A DNA stretch of 64,000 nucleotides from Alitta virens. Taxonomy: Eukaryota; Annelida; Polychaeta; Phyllodocida; Nereididae. Location of the stretch: contig OW028573.1 in NCBI GenBank assembly GCA_932294295.1, positions 630,001-694,000 on the forward strand, in the 5' to 3' direction. The notes below the pieces were generated by a model. It was not told the origin of the DNA and did no database searches. It saw only the letters and a program-made list of their open reading frames with translations. Numbering within the stretch: the stretch's first letter is position 1; every line of letters begins with the position of its first letter. A program made the translations under genes and the position numbers. This document shows positions 24,946 to 36,497 of this stretch, piece after piece.

Positions 24946-25290
24946 TCTTTGCGTTGGTCTATTTCAGCAAGCGATGGAAAATGGGTTGCCTTGAGTTAGT
25001 GTTTTCTTACATGACATTCTTATCACCGACAAAACAAGTTCTGAAAATTTAACTAAAGAAAGTCCTTACTGTACTGCAAGACAATGGACTAAAACTGGGA
25101 AAATGTCAGTTCATGCTAAATCAAGTGGAATACCTTGGCTTTCGCCTCTTTACGGAAGATATTCACCCTACAGAATCTAAGGTGCAAGCCAGAAGACAGG
25201 CTCCCAGCCCGACGAATGTGTCTGAGCTTAGATCAGTTGTTGGGCTCGTTAATTACTATGCCATATTCATTCCCAATTTGGCGGATAGAT
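24946..25290 (+). pseudogene. Ty3/gypsy reverse transcriptase fragment
   Basis: Frames around 24970-25290 show gypsy RT landmarks: QAMENGLP, VFLHDILIT (the Y/F-x-DD box with one Asp replaced by His), LGKCQFMLNQVEYLGF, and the connection segment SVVGLVNYYAIFIPN. At least one frameshift is needed. The fragment stops at about 25290, where unrelated LINE sequence begins; the same element resumes at about 27810. Confidence 0.8.
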
Positions 25291-25860
25291 AGTTAACATT
25301 AGATAGATTCCTAACATTATACAACACTCTCTTGTGTCATCTCATCTTAACTATGGCATACTACTCTTGGGATGCAGGACAGTCAAGTTGGAAAAACTAC
25401 AAAAAAAGCTTATTAGAATAATAAACTGTGCTAAGTATAATGCCGATACTGAATTAGAGTGCTGCATGAACTTGTCTTTTGCTATGAATTTTAAAACAAA
25501 AGGTTACCAACATATGTCTACTCCATGTTTAACAGACATTCTTTCACAAATGGTTATAATCCCCTGTGGGTCCCATAGATTTCAATTCCCAAAACTTAAA
25601 CACAGTTTCATGAAAAACAGCTTGAGGTACAGAATTCCATTTATATTTAATAATTCCAGTGATGTACTAATCAATAAAATTAGCACTCATTGTCTACTGG
25701 GTTTTAAAAACTATGTCAAAAAACATCTTATTAGTCAATATTCACTTACCTGTATGATTAATAACTGTTACATTTTTCAGAGATCAACATAAGAAATTCT
25801 TACTTGCATTAATTGTACACACGACTATTACTCTCTGTGCCCCATCTTGTAAAATTTCCC
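25290..25860 (+). pseudogene. LINE C-terminal fragment nested in gypsy element
   Basis: The frame at 25334-25792 resembles the post-RT thumb region of Jockey/CR1-type LINEs (SSHLNYGILLLG, LEKLQKKLIRIINCAKY, LRYRIPFIFNN). It has no start and no catalytic domain. It may come from the same family as the fragment at 20940-22300, which ends just before this region of the protein. Confidence 0.65.
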
Positions 25861-26519
25861 TTTTGTGGTCTATCGTGTTCCCTCTTGGGATTCTTCTTTC
25901 TTCCCTCCTTTTTGTATGTCCTTTGTAACTATTGGTTCCTCTGGGATTCTGCTTTAATTTCTGGCCTTTGATCCTCTCCTCTGTAAGCTATATCTTTTAA
26001 CTAGTAGAATGAATAATTATTGTTTCTAAAAGTCAAAACTTATTGCTGCTATTTATGTTATATCAAGTGATTGTCTGGACAAGAAGTACTGTGTGAATGC
26101 AGTGTTTGATTAGCTTAAACAAAATGCTACGCAAATATAGTACGTGAATGTCATCCAATTATATCAAAGATCGACTGAAAGAAAATGCTCATGTGAATAT
26201 CATCTAATAAATCCAAGATCAGTGCATTTACTGCAATTCCTTTTATTTCTATATCCTTAATTTCATATTAAATTTTAATAAATGGACCTTACAGGTTGAA
26301 TACAATACAACATTTTTCATAAACAAAGATTTGCTTCAGATTGATAAATGTCATTCCTTCATCACAAGCATGTCTTCTAATGTATCTATTATATAAACGT
26401 CAGTTGTACCTGGTGAGTTTTAAGTTTAATAAGTTAAATTCTAATTGATTTATTGTAACTACTGTTGTAAGGGGGGCCCTTTGTCAGCAACAGCATGGCT
26501 GTCATAGAAGGGCCCTCCT

Positions 26520-27805
26520 GATCTTGTGTATTTTTATATACCTCTCAACACAAGCTCATAAAGTGCTCTTTGCACTGCAAGGTGATTCAAAACAAGCATT
26601 AGGAAAAATCGATCCCATGCTATCTCTTCGAATGTTTGATACCTATATTTTACCTTTCCTGGAGTACAATAGTGAAATATGGACAAGTGAAAAATCTATG
26701 CCTGAATTAGAAAATTTGCAACTTGCATATCTTAAAAACATATTAGGAGTTAGAAAACAAACACCATCTTTAGCAGTCTATGGTGAAACAGGTAGATTCC
26801 CATTGCATGTCAGACAGAAAATTAGAATGGTGAATTACTGGATAAGATTGGAAAGAGCACCTGATGACAGTTTACTTAAGAAATGTTTAAATTTTCAGAA
26901 GGAAATTTATGTGAATGCAGTAAATGGAAATAACTGGTTCAGTAAAGTGTGTCATGTATTAAATAACTGCAACATTGAATATGATATTAGTAACCTCAGA
27001 AACTTTGACATTGATAATATCTCTAACACAGTGAAACTAAGACTCTATGAAGCCGAACATGAGTGACTTATAAATGCAATAAATGACAGTTCACAACAAC
27101 CAAAACTTAGGACATATAAACTATTTAAAACTGATTGTAGAATAGAACCTTATCTTGAATTGCAACAAATTCGCAAAGTGTTAACTAAAATAGCTAGATT
27201 TAGGACAAGTTCACATAGCCTGAAGATTGAAACAGGTCGACACCATAAACCAATAATTCCAGCTCCAAATAGAATATGTGAAAAGTGTACGTTAAACTTT
27301 GTAGAAGACAAAATTCACTGTTTGATTGTCTGTCCTGGTAATGAGCAACACCGTGTTAACCTTTTTTTGAATGCAACTAAATTTATCAACAACTTCTTGT
27401 CTCTAGATGATATAACTAAGTTTACAGCAATAATGACAAACAAGGAACCTGAGTTATTAAATAGTTTAGGAAAGTTTCTCCTTCAAGCCGATGTGTAGAG
27501 AAAACCATCTCCTGTATCCACACAGTTATAAATTTAGTTTATTAGTTTATTAGTTATGATGTGCTTGCCATGTTTTGGACTTTAAGAGTGAAATGTTTTT
27601 ATTAGCGGCTTGTATTTTTTCTGTTGTGTATGTGGATTTTAAACACGTATTAATAGTTAACTAGGTGGCTGGAACCTTGATTATTGAAATTTTATTGCTT
27701 TCTGTATTTACATTAATGTCTCTTTCATGTTATCTTTTTACTGAATGACATATGTATCACTTATGATATTTTACATGTCAATAAAATCTATATATATATA
27801 TACTT
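26520..27805 (+). pseudogene. LINE C-terminal fragment with TA-repeat tail
   Basis: This is homologous to the C-terminal half of the LINE at 55868-59742: shared segments include MFDTYILPFLEYNSEIW, TGRFPLHVRQ and the zinc-knuckle region ICEKCTLNFVEDKIHC. One in-frame stop at 27064-27066 divides it. It ends TGTCAATAAAATCTATATATA, the same terminus as the long copy. It is 5'-truncated and lies inside the gypsy remnant. Confidence 0.8.
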
Positions 27806-27809
27806 TTTC

Positions 27810-29968
27810 AAATAAATTTGTTCAAAGTTCTGAGTTCACCGCTTTACAATTTGATAAAAAAAAGTGGTTGTGAACAACCAAACACGAGGAAGCATTTCAA
27901 AGAATTAAAAACTTAATTTCTCAGTACACAGTGTTGGTGCATTATGATACACAAGCAGAGTTGGTATTCACGTGTGATGCTTCGGCAGTCGAAGTCAGAG
28001 CTGTGTTTGAGATTCGCACGAAAGAAGGAAGTACGAAACCACTTGGTTTTGCGTCATGAAGTTTGATGGAACGACATTATGCACAAACGGAAACAGGAGG
28101 CTCTCGGAATAGTTTTTGGTGTTCAGAAGTTCCGACAGTACCTTCTCGGCAGAATGTTTACCCTACGTACAGACCATAGAGCTCTTGTGACTTTGTTGGC
28201 TGAAAATCATGGTGTTCGACAGTTGACATCTCCAAGGATTAAACGATGGGCTTTGATATTGTCTGCCTATTCATACAGTGTAGAATACATTTCAACCAAG
28301 GACAATGGTTGTGCAGACTTCCTGTCTAGAGTTTCTAGACAAGGTGAAGTTGACAAGGAGTCAGTTATGTCACAGTTAGTATTACATGTGGACAATGATG
28401 TGTTGAAAGATGTACCTCTTACTGCTAAAGTTGTTGCTGCTGAAACTTGATGTGATGCATTGCTATCCCATGTGTTGCATTTCACTCACACCAGTGTGAA
28501 TCGTTAGATTTGAAACCTTCCTAAACACGCCATACAGAATTACCGGTAGATCAAAATTCCTTTTGTGGGGAAATTGTGTTATTATACCTGCATGAAGGAC
28601 ACATGGGAATGGTCAGGATGAAATCCTTGGCTAGACAACACTTTTGGTGGCCTAATTTGAACATTGAAATTAAAAATGGTGTAAAAAAATGCAAGGATTG
28701 TCAAGAAAATGCAAGGTTGCCTACTGCTAGACCTACTGCTTCTTGGAATTGACCTTCGGGTCCTTGAAAACGGCTTCATTTAGATTATGGAGGTCCTTTT
28801 CAGGGCTATATGTTGTTCGCGATTGTGAACTCTTATTCAAAAGTATTCCGTTGAATACTTCTACAAGTCAAGCTACAATTGCAAAATTACGTAAGTGTTT
28901 GCAGACCATGGATTACCTGAACATGTGGTGACTGATAATGGTACCAATTTTGTTAGTGAGTCATTTCTGGCAAAAAGTATGGTATTAAGCATATGACAAC
29001 TGCTTCCGGACATCCGGCTATGAATAGATTGGCCGAAAGATACATAGGATTTATAAAGAAACAATTGACCAAGATGTCAAGTGCACTGTCCCTTGAGGAA
29101 AATTTAGATAAAGTGTTGTTGTCGCATCCTACGCCACCTCATCCTGCGACAGAGGAAGCACCATGTGTCTTACTTATGAAAATAATACTTAGGACCAGAC
29201 TGAGCAATCAACGACCATCCTTAGATAGCACCCAAAGTGCCCAGGTGTTCAAAGTTGGATCTTTAGTTTTTGTCCTGAATTTACGTAGTGGTCCTCATTG
29301 GCTACAAGGAGTTGTCATTGATGTTATGAACAAAAATTACTCTGTGAAAGTCGATACGAAAGTGTGGAATGACACGAAGATCAGTTACGTTCTCGGTCTA
29401 CACATTTTATGTGCCCTCAACTGAGTAGACCAGTTAGTTAGTGCTGATTACCCTTTGAGACCGCAACCACCTGCTTCACCACCTATGACTGTGGTCTCTC
29501 CGCCAGCAGCACCCTCTGGTCGGCCCCCACCTGTTCGACACACTCCTACTCGTTAAGTGCCTACTGGTCGTTATCCATCTCGAGAACATCGTGCTCCTGC
29601 TCATTTCCAGGACTATGTTACAAATTAATTGCTTGCAAGGGACGAAAAGACTATTAAGTTGACTTCTGACATGAAAACATGCAAACTTTTTGAAATTAAG
29701 ACAACATTTCAGAGATTGTTGTTGTGACAATTAAGACCTACTTAACTTTCAAGATAATGTAACTTGCTTTACCTAATTTGTTGCTGGAGTTTGAAATTGT
29801 CTACAAAATACTTAGTGTTGACGAAATTACATTCATGTTACATTTTCTTCATAATGCGTGAGAGCTATGCTTTTGTTAGAGTTGCAATTCCTCAATTTAT
29901 AATTCTTGGATGTAAGTTAAGTAAAGAATGGCTGTTCAATTCACGTAACATCATTTTATAAAGAAGGG
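27810..29968 (+). pseudogene. Ty3/gypsy RNase H and integrase remnant
   Basis: In order: an RNase H domain (LVFTCDASAV, TLRTDHRALVTLL, ADFLSR), then the integrase zinc-binding segment (GHMGMVRMKSLARQHFWWP, CKDCQ), a core domain (LHLDYGGPF, VVTDNGTNF) and a C-terminal stretch ending near 29424. Several frameshifts and stops break it. A purine-rich AAGAAGGGGG at about 29962-29971 looks like the polypurine tract before a short 3' LTR. Confidence 0.8.
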
Positions 29969-29971
29969 GGT

Positions 29972-30124
29972 ATTGATAGATGCTTATAATTTTGTGTTTG
30001 ACAGCTGTTCGTTATTGTTTAAGCCGGAAGTACAATGTATATGGGGTTTACATTTTCCTGGGCAGAGATGGCTGAATAAAACGTTGGCATTTCATGGATG
30101 TCTCTCTCTTTTTTGTGGCAATAC
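29972..30124 (+). repeat. Possible 3' LTR of the gypsy remnant
   Basis: About 150 bp follows the polypurine tract, starts near TGATAGATGC, contains AATAAA in GCTGAATAAAACG and ends near GGCAATACATGACA. No matching 5' LTR is present, because the left part of the element is missing, so the boundaries are estimates. Confidence 0.45.
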
Positions 30125-30130
30125 ATGACA

Positions 30131-30446
30131 GTGTGCTTCTGATGCGATTACTGTTGTGCATGGGTTGGTTCTGTCTCACTTCCACATTGTGTGCTGATCA
30201 GGTATAACACATTTCCTTTTCCATTCATGAAATATCTGTGTCCATCTTCTTGTTTGTGATAATTGCAAAAATTGAAGAGTTAAATTGTGACAGACATTGT
30301 TTGCCGGAAATTAAAGACTGGCTTGCATGAGGGTTAGATGAATTCAAGACATCCCATGTTACTGTTTTGCTAGACTATGCCAGTCTATGGCTCTTTCCAG
30401 ACTTGATTGATATTTAGGGATTGCTATGAAGGAATTACAATAGGTA
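30131..30446 (+). repeat. Direct repeat, right copy, flanking mosaic insertion
   Basis: This is the counterpart of 24627-24944. Its right end runs on into the A-rich tract and the AChBP flank exactly as copy 1 does at 16777-16830, so this side is the original junction. Confidence 0.85.
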
Positions 30447-30597
30447 AATGCACCAAAAAAAAAAAAGCTAACAAAATATAAATGCTTTCACTTATGACAG
30501 TTATGTGCATATTTTATTGATGTCTTACTTCTATGCATTTTGTCATTTTATCCAAAGAAACTGATATTATATTAAACCAAAAATAAGTGAGGGATTA

Positions 30598-33480
30598 TTA
30601 GATAAGTTTTAACTTATCAAAAAAGGTGAGGTCGCGTTTCTTGAAGCCTATGGTGATGTCGAATGTGATATCTATGTAAGGCTCAGGACAGCATTCATAC
30701 GTCTTGACTGAACGTCTGGCTGCAGATTGAACCAAATCGTACTTGCTGCTTATATGGTAATTGTAAACGTCAACATCATCATTTCTGCTGGTGAGGTTAA
30801 GCTGGAAATAAGTTTAAAGCACTTTTTGAAATGTTATATATCAGTTACGAAATGTTAAGTTCTGACTGAAGTGGCCAATCATCAGTTGATAAACCCAAAC
30901 TTCTCAGTTGTATTGTTGGCATGACCAGTTTTTGAGACTATTAGACAACAGGCACGACACTTATGTGCTTTTCGGATCATTCAGTATGATGAGAAATGTT
31001 GATTGACCGGTCGCAATGTTATTTGATATGAAAGTTTGATTGTTTTGGTCTGAACAACCTATACAAATTACCTCGGAAAAGATCCGAGTATAGCTAATAT
31101 AGAGGTCAAGTAAGTGTGGCCTTAACTTGTCAAGTCAACTTTATTACGCCTATTTCAAGTAATTTCTTGCTGTTATCTTTGGGAATTTGATGCACTTGTT
31201 GTTCCTGTCTTATCAATATTATATACCTTGGCACCACTGTATGTCCAGGATCCCATTTTCAAGTGGCAGTAAGCTTTTGGTTCATCAACGGCACAGGAAG
31301 TGCTTACAAGTCGACGAGGGACCCAGGAAACTATTCCATTGGAGTAAACCACGACATTAGTCAGATCACTATCCAGATACCATCTGCAAAAACACAGCAG
31401 TGAAAAAGCTGTCTTGGTTCTTTCTATCTTGTAGCATTTTAGTATTACATTTGTAGCTACCCAGAGTGTCACAGCTGACCAATTGCGTTTCAGCTCTGAC
31501 TTCAAACATTACCTGTTGTCTTTGGGAAACTAGCAGCTGTTATTGAAAGCACTACACATTTGCTGGTAAATAATACAAATGTATCTGGTTACACATTAAA
31601 CCGTTACTAGAATCTAATGGGTTGGTATGTATTAGTTTGCATTATAGCAGTAATGGAAGTGGGAAATGTTTATTGGGGGAACCCTAAACCCAGCGGCCTG
31701 GCTTCACAGGATCGGCGTACCTCAAACATCAAAATTATTATATACATTCAGATAATCAAGAACATGAATATTATATTTTCAATTAATTTTATTAAGTATA
31801 TGATGTAGGCCTACTATTATCTTGACTAAATGGTATTTAATAAACATTGCACCCATCTTTACCGATGGATAAGGACATTCTGAATTTCATAGATGGTTAT
31901 GGTTATTGACAGTTGCTACATGCAATTTTGGCTACATAGAAACTATGGATGGTGAGGAAGGCTGGCCCTGCACCAGGAAGCTCCAGCAGGTTGAGGGAAG
32001 TTGGTACCTGCACCAAGAAAGGTTGACCCTGTTTAAGAGGGTTCCTGCCTTTTCATCTGCAATGCCAGTTGCGAAACTGTTGTAGCCACTGTATCTACGG
32101 TGTCAATAGCCTAATTTATCTACAGACAGATCACCTAGGACCAATATTTCTAAGGCTACCTTTAAAAATAAAAAATAATATAGCAATGTCATTGGGGGAG
32201 TTGTAGCATTGCAGAGCATCCCCTGTTTTTTGGTCTGGGGGACTTAGTTCCCCCTAAACTCCCCCTTCACTTCCATCATTGGTTTGTAAGAAGACTGAAC
32301 ATAATGGAAGATGTGAGTTGTACCATTCTTATCCATTGTAAGGTCGAAGATCTGGCATCCAGAGAAAATTCGGTGGCACCCGAATACTTTGACTCCATAC
32401 TCAGTACTATTCCAGGCAAGTCGGTAATCCTTCCACTCCTGGAAGTTCATATATCAGTCTTTATCATATTGCATTCCAAACTACTGGTCTATGTATTATT
32501 TTTTACTGTTAAAATGTATGCATATTACATAAAAAATCACCAATAAAGTAGCATTGAACAGTAATGAACCAAACAAAGTCATCATGCCTATGTCATGTGA
32601 CATAGTTGGAAAAAAGGCAATGGCTGCTGTGACGGTATTGTGTCAGTTATTAAGGAACTCTCTGATAGTGCGGTGTAAATAATAACACAGCTTCTACAGT
32701 TTGTTTTATAAATAAGGTCAACTCTAGACAGTGACCTATTCCTGTGCTGCTTCTGTCTACTCCTACCCTAAATTTGGCTTACACCTACCACCACTGAAAC
32801 CTTGATAACTGTAACTCTCAACTTATGCACCAATGGTGCTGCATGCACTGTTTGATCCAGCTTTTAGCAGCCAGTTATAGCTTGACAGTTCTGTTTAATG
32901 TCAGGTAGCACCATATAGCAGAAGTTGTCTAGCTTTGTTTAGGTTTAATTTGACAAGCCATTTTTATGAAACTAAACTGTCTATCAAATGATCTGATTGA
33001 CTGGTGATCTCAAACAGATGATCTGATTGGCTGGTGATCTCAAACTGATGATCTGATTGGCTGGGGATCTCAAACAGATGATCTGATTGGCTGGTGATAT
33101 CAACAGATGATCTGATTGGCTGATGATATCAAACAGATGATCTGATTGGCTGGTGATCTCAAACAGATGATCTGTTTGGCTGGGGATCTCAAACAGATGA
33201 TCTGATTGGGTGGTGATCTCAAACAGATGATCTGATTGGCTGCTGCCAATAAGGGAGCAATGCCTGATTATTACCACAGTGCGGTGTCAGCGGACACTCC
33301 CATACAAGGAAGAAAAAAAAGGAACTTGCATAGTTTTCCCAGATGGCCATAGTAAGCGTTTCGCTGTCAATGTCATAGTTGATTATTTTCTGCAACGCTA
33401 TGCCATACTCCACTTCTGTAGACTGGTCTTTCATGGGAGCTGGTCTGCCTAACTTGTTGTATGCCCAGAAAATATCCACC
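30598..33480 (-). pseudogene. AChBP-like duplicate, three disabling lesions
   Basis: This is the counterpart of 16939-19765. Exons: 33330-33480 (5' cut), 32333-32438, 31227-31383, 30598-30801. The last two exons are intact, including loop C YECCPEPY and the stop at the TM1 position. Three lesions are visible. A deletion joined at 33480/33481 removes the N terminus before DIFWAYNKLG. A 1-bp deletion in exon 2 (ACTTTGACTCC for ACTTTCAACTCC on the plus strand) shifts the frame. The exon 2 donor has changed from GGGTAAG to GGATAAG. It cannot make the intact protein unless rescued by unseen splicing. Confidence 0.88.
32982..33245. repeat. 30-bp minisatellite, about nine units
   Basis: Units are of the form TGATCTGATTGGCTGGTGAT plus CTCAAACAGA, in the intron equivalent to 19356-19445. 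Variant units (TATC, CTCC, GGGG changes) are interspersed. It expanded from about three to about nine copies after the segmental duplication, or contracted in copy 1. Confidence 0.9.
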
Positions 33481-33875
33481 AACAACACTTTTAACGCCAC
33501 AATGCCCTGATTGTAAATGAAATATGGAAATAAACAATGCCTCACGTCTCGACATATGGTATATTAATGTATAGATACTCTTGATTACTTAACATTTGCC
33601 AGACCAAAAGACAATTTCATAACAATATTTACAAACAGTTCACAAGCAAGGTGAAATTGCCAAAACATGTTTATTAAGTAAATTTCAGATTTCAGAATAT
33701 GATCCAAATATTTATTATGATATTTTGAATAATCTATTTATTGCAGTCATTGACAAACACCTACCAACAAAACACATGGGTATAATACGCTTAGACATAA
33801 AAAGACACATTGGATCACTAAAGGTATAGATGAAATCCGGGGATAACTTCTATAAAAGATTAAGAGCTACAGTTA

Positions 33876-34330
33876 TAAGATAAGATAAGATAATACTTTA
33901 TTTCCAGATGTTTGAATTCATTGTGTATTTCAAATACAAAAAAAGATCATACACACTGAGAAGCATTCACACAGACATACATACGTCGTATATGTATCAC
34001 AGACAAACATGAGCATACATATCACAGACACAAAAGGCATAATCATTCAAACAATCACAGACATCTTGTAAGATTTGGGGGTCACAAGTTGACTCAAAAG
34101 AACTGATGACCATCTCACCATATTCCAATGTTGTCTCTTAACTCCATAATGAAGTATAAAAGTAAACAATTCAAAGTCAGAGCTTGGTGTCTTGTGCAAA
34201 GCACCAGCCTTTCTCATAACTGATTTGCCGCTCCCCTGAAATCGGGGCGGGAAATGCTTCCGAGCGTCGTCTGCACACAAAGTAGTGCGATTACTACGCC
34301 TTATTTCTTTCTTCCAAGAAGCCACTCACT
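33876..34330 (-). pseudogene. LINE 3' end, inverted
   Basis: Read on the minus strand, this ends in AATAAAGTATTATC followed by a short TTATC repeat, a CR1/Jockey-type tail. The frame above it (34325 down to 34047) has the basic, DAR-containing look of a LINE C terminus (TLCADDARKHFPPRF), but I recognise no domain. It replaces the continuation of the LINE fragment shared by both segmental copies. Confidence 0.6.
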
Positions 34331-35030
34331 GTGAAACTAATTCAGACGATTTCTTTTGACTTTAACTCTACTAACATTATGAAATTGAACAACTTTACCG
34401 TGGAATTCCACCAACTGCAGAAGTTACTATTTTCGTAAATGGCACTGAACAAGCATTGTATTTGATGGGTGTACCTTATCAAGTAATTTTCAATTTGTAG
34501 CTATAAAAATTAAGTCATGGGATAAATAGGTCATCACATGTCAAGAGGCTGTATCTCCCAGGTATCATCATGATTTTTCTGAGTACTTTTTGGACTATGT
34601 GTGCTGTGCTCAGCCAATATGGAGACTTCACCTGCTGACACCTTAAACCAATGTTTTTCTTTTCATGCAATAACATTCTGGACACATACATACTGCGTTA
34701 TTTAAGATACACCATGAGTTCATAGACATGTCTGGACACAATCAAAGACTGTTATTTATTGGAACAGCTAAGTTATATAAGCAATTTTAAATTAACCAAT
34801 GAAAAGCATTTGCGGTAAAATTTTTCACATTCTAGCACTTCTTTCAAGTTCAACATGAAACCACCATTTTACATCATTGCACTCCAAGATTTTCACAGCA
34901 TAACAAGGAAAATACGTGATGGATATTTTGATTAAGTATCAAGCTGTTATAGGAACAATAGATGGCATTGAAATTGCCGAGATTTTACAAAATGAATGAA
35001 TATTAAACATGTCTTCCTATCTTACTTTGA
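34331..35030. other. No recognised gene
   Basis: Short open stretches only, for example around 34390-34500 (YRGIPPTAEVTIFVNGTE in one frame). They could be Polinton remnants upstream of the PC4-like gene, but I cannot assign them. Confidence 0.3.
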
Positions 35031-35039
35031 AACACATCG

Positions 35040-35769
35040 AGGATCCTGAAATACAGGCCAGGGAGTTTGTGGAGATGTTGCACGATCAACACAATGTCAG
35101 AAGTGTTGCAAGACTGCTATCGTTTTACGTCAGTACCCTGAACTTGCAAGCTTGATTCCTGAACTCACCTATGGTGAGAGGTTTGCTCTTTATCTTGGAG
35201 ATAACGTTTTTCTGAAGGTCCTTGTTAACTATGGCGATGTCACTGTGGACATTAGAAGAATACAGGTATGTGTCTAAAACAATTTTCAAACATTAAAAAC
35301 ACTGTTTCCCTCATTCCCTCAGGCATGGCTTACAGTTGAGTTTTTTTAAATACATTTTTTTATCTTCACTTTACAGATTGACGACACCCCTGACAATTGT
35401 GACAATTTTGCGCTGCCGCACCAGAGATATTCCCGGTTGGTGCAAGCAGCGGAACTCATCACTAACAATGCTGCATCTGACTACTCTTTACACCTAGAAG
35501 GGAAATTATTATGTTGAAACTTTTAGAACATCACAATTAATACATTTCACAAAATATGATGAAATTTTCGATGGCATGTGCTGTGTGGTTGTAGATGAAG
35601 GTATTTCTCTCACGCTCCATCAGTTTCAACTCATTTTTTAAAAAATGGGTGAAATAGATGCTGTCATACCAGAACTCAGTATAATAGTACCATGTTATCT
35701 TGCTGAGGATCATATGAATCAGTATGGCGCTTTAATGTGTCCAGAATGTAACCCTTCGGGGTACTATTG
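35040..35769 (+). pseudogene. Two-domain PC4-like protein gene, copy A (broken)
   Basis: One frame ends VTVDIRRIQ at a GT donor (35270). An acceptor at about 35376 resumes with IDDTPDNCDNFALPHQRYSR. After a frameshift near 35500 a second module reads EGISLTLHQFQLIF, stop, KMGEIDAV, then a Cys pair CPEC. Module order and spacing match the gene at 42312-43788: strand-rich ssDNA-binding-like segment, linker, second segment with a G-(I/V)-x-L-N/T motif, then C-x2-C. I infer PC4-type (transcription coactivator p15) folds from the pattern K/R-x-x-V-D-I-R followed by a G-I-x-L helix start. The family assignment is moderate and the homology of the two copies is stronger. Confidence 0.55.
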
Positions 35770-36144
35770 ATGAAATTTGTCAAGAATTTGTGTTTTTTCT
35801 TTGTAGAAATTAAATAATTTCATCTATACTGTCAACCGTTCTATTTGTTTTTAATTCTTTTTTTGATTGCTGAGAAAGTAAAACACAGATTTTTATACAC
35901 ACCTCCTATACATTTAAAAAGATGTTTATGGATAGATCAAGTCTAAAAGCAGAGTACTGTTCCATGTAACACGAGAGGGCGACGCCAGTCCTTCATAGGC
36001 TACAGCATCATCTGTGTCTAGACAGCTCTGCCACTGTTTCAGGTTTTAACACAAAAAGGCTTACAGCTCTATATTATTGTAGGCCAAGTAACTATTTTTC
36101 ACGTTGACAGGAGGGGAGGGTAAATGAAGAAAAAAATTTCTGTA

Positions 36145-36153
36145 TTATATATA
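36145..36153 (+). promoter_or_regulatory. TATA box of Polinton gene block
   Basis: TATATATAAG lies about 45-50 bp before the ATG at 36198, a spacing compatible with a short-leader promoter. Confidence 0.5.
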
Positions 36154-36197
36154 AGGGGTGCAATGCCATCTTTTGATCATTCACCTTACACCTATCA

Positions 36198-36497
36198 ATG
36201 GATGCTGAACAGGGGAGTAGTGTTTCATATTCACAACCCTCAACAGAATCCACTGAAAAATGGTCTGTATGGGGTCAAAAGCTTCCAAAGGGAGAAATAG
36301 TGTTTCTTACACAGGCGCTGGTAATATTCACTGTCATAATCAGTGCAATCATAAATATATCACTAGGAAACAGTTCTGAAACTTGGCTGATTTTGCTCAG
36401 CACATCCTTTGGAGCAATTTTGCCGGCTCCCCGCGTGCGCACATCCCGGAGGATAATTGCTCATCAGCCTGCTCATCAGCCTATCATCACCGGTTAA
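36198..36497 (+). CDS. Polinton-associated small membrane protein
   Basis: The frame starts MDAEQGSSVSYSQ. It has a conserved-looking segment KWSVWGQKLPKGEIVFLTQ, then two hydrophobic stretches (about residues 35-55 and 60-75) and a Pro-containing end (AILPAP). Two-helix proteins with a W...LP-x-x-EIVF entry are common neighbours of Polinton integrase genes; their role is unknown. After ILPAP the frame continues into an Arg/His-rich tail to the stop at 36497, which may be read-through of an original earlier end. The integrase frame follows at once. Confidence 0.6.
   Translation: MDAEQGSSVSYSQPSTESTEKWSVWGQKLPKGEIVFLTQALVIFTVIISAIINISLGNSSETWLILLSTSFGAILPAPRVRTSRRIIAHQPAHQPIITG

Larger units (their letters stand above)
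22795..33878 (+). repeat. Segmental duplication, copy 2 (expanded and rearranged)
   Basis: This is the counterpart of 15046-21145. It contains AMN1 exons 5-7 without upstream exons, a mosaic insertion from about 24375 to 30440, and a broken AChBP copy. It ends inside the shared LINE fragment, where a different LINE tail follows at 33876. Confidence 0.9.

Noticed and set aside
24627..30446. 320-bp flanking repeats as LTRs of the gypsy element
   Set aside because: The right copy lies beyond the probable 3' LTR and continues into host sequence shared with copy 1. The left copy abuts the reverse transcriptase with no primer-binding site or gag.
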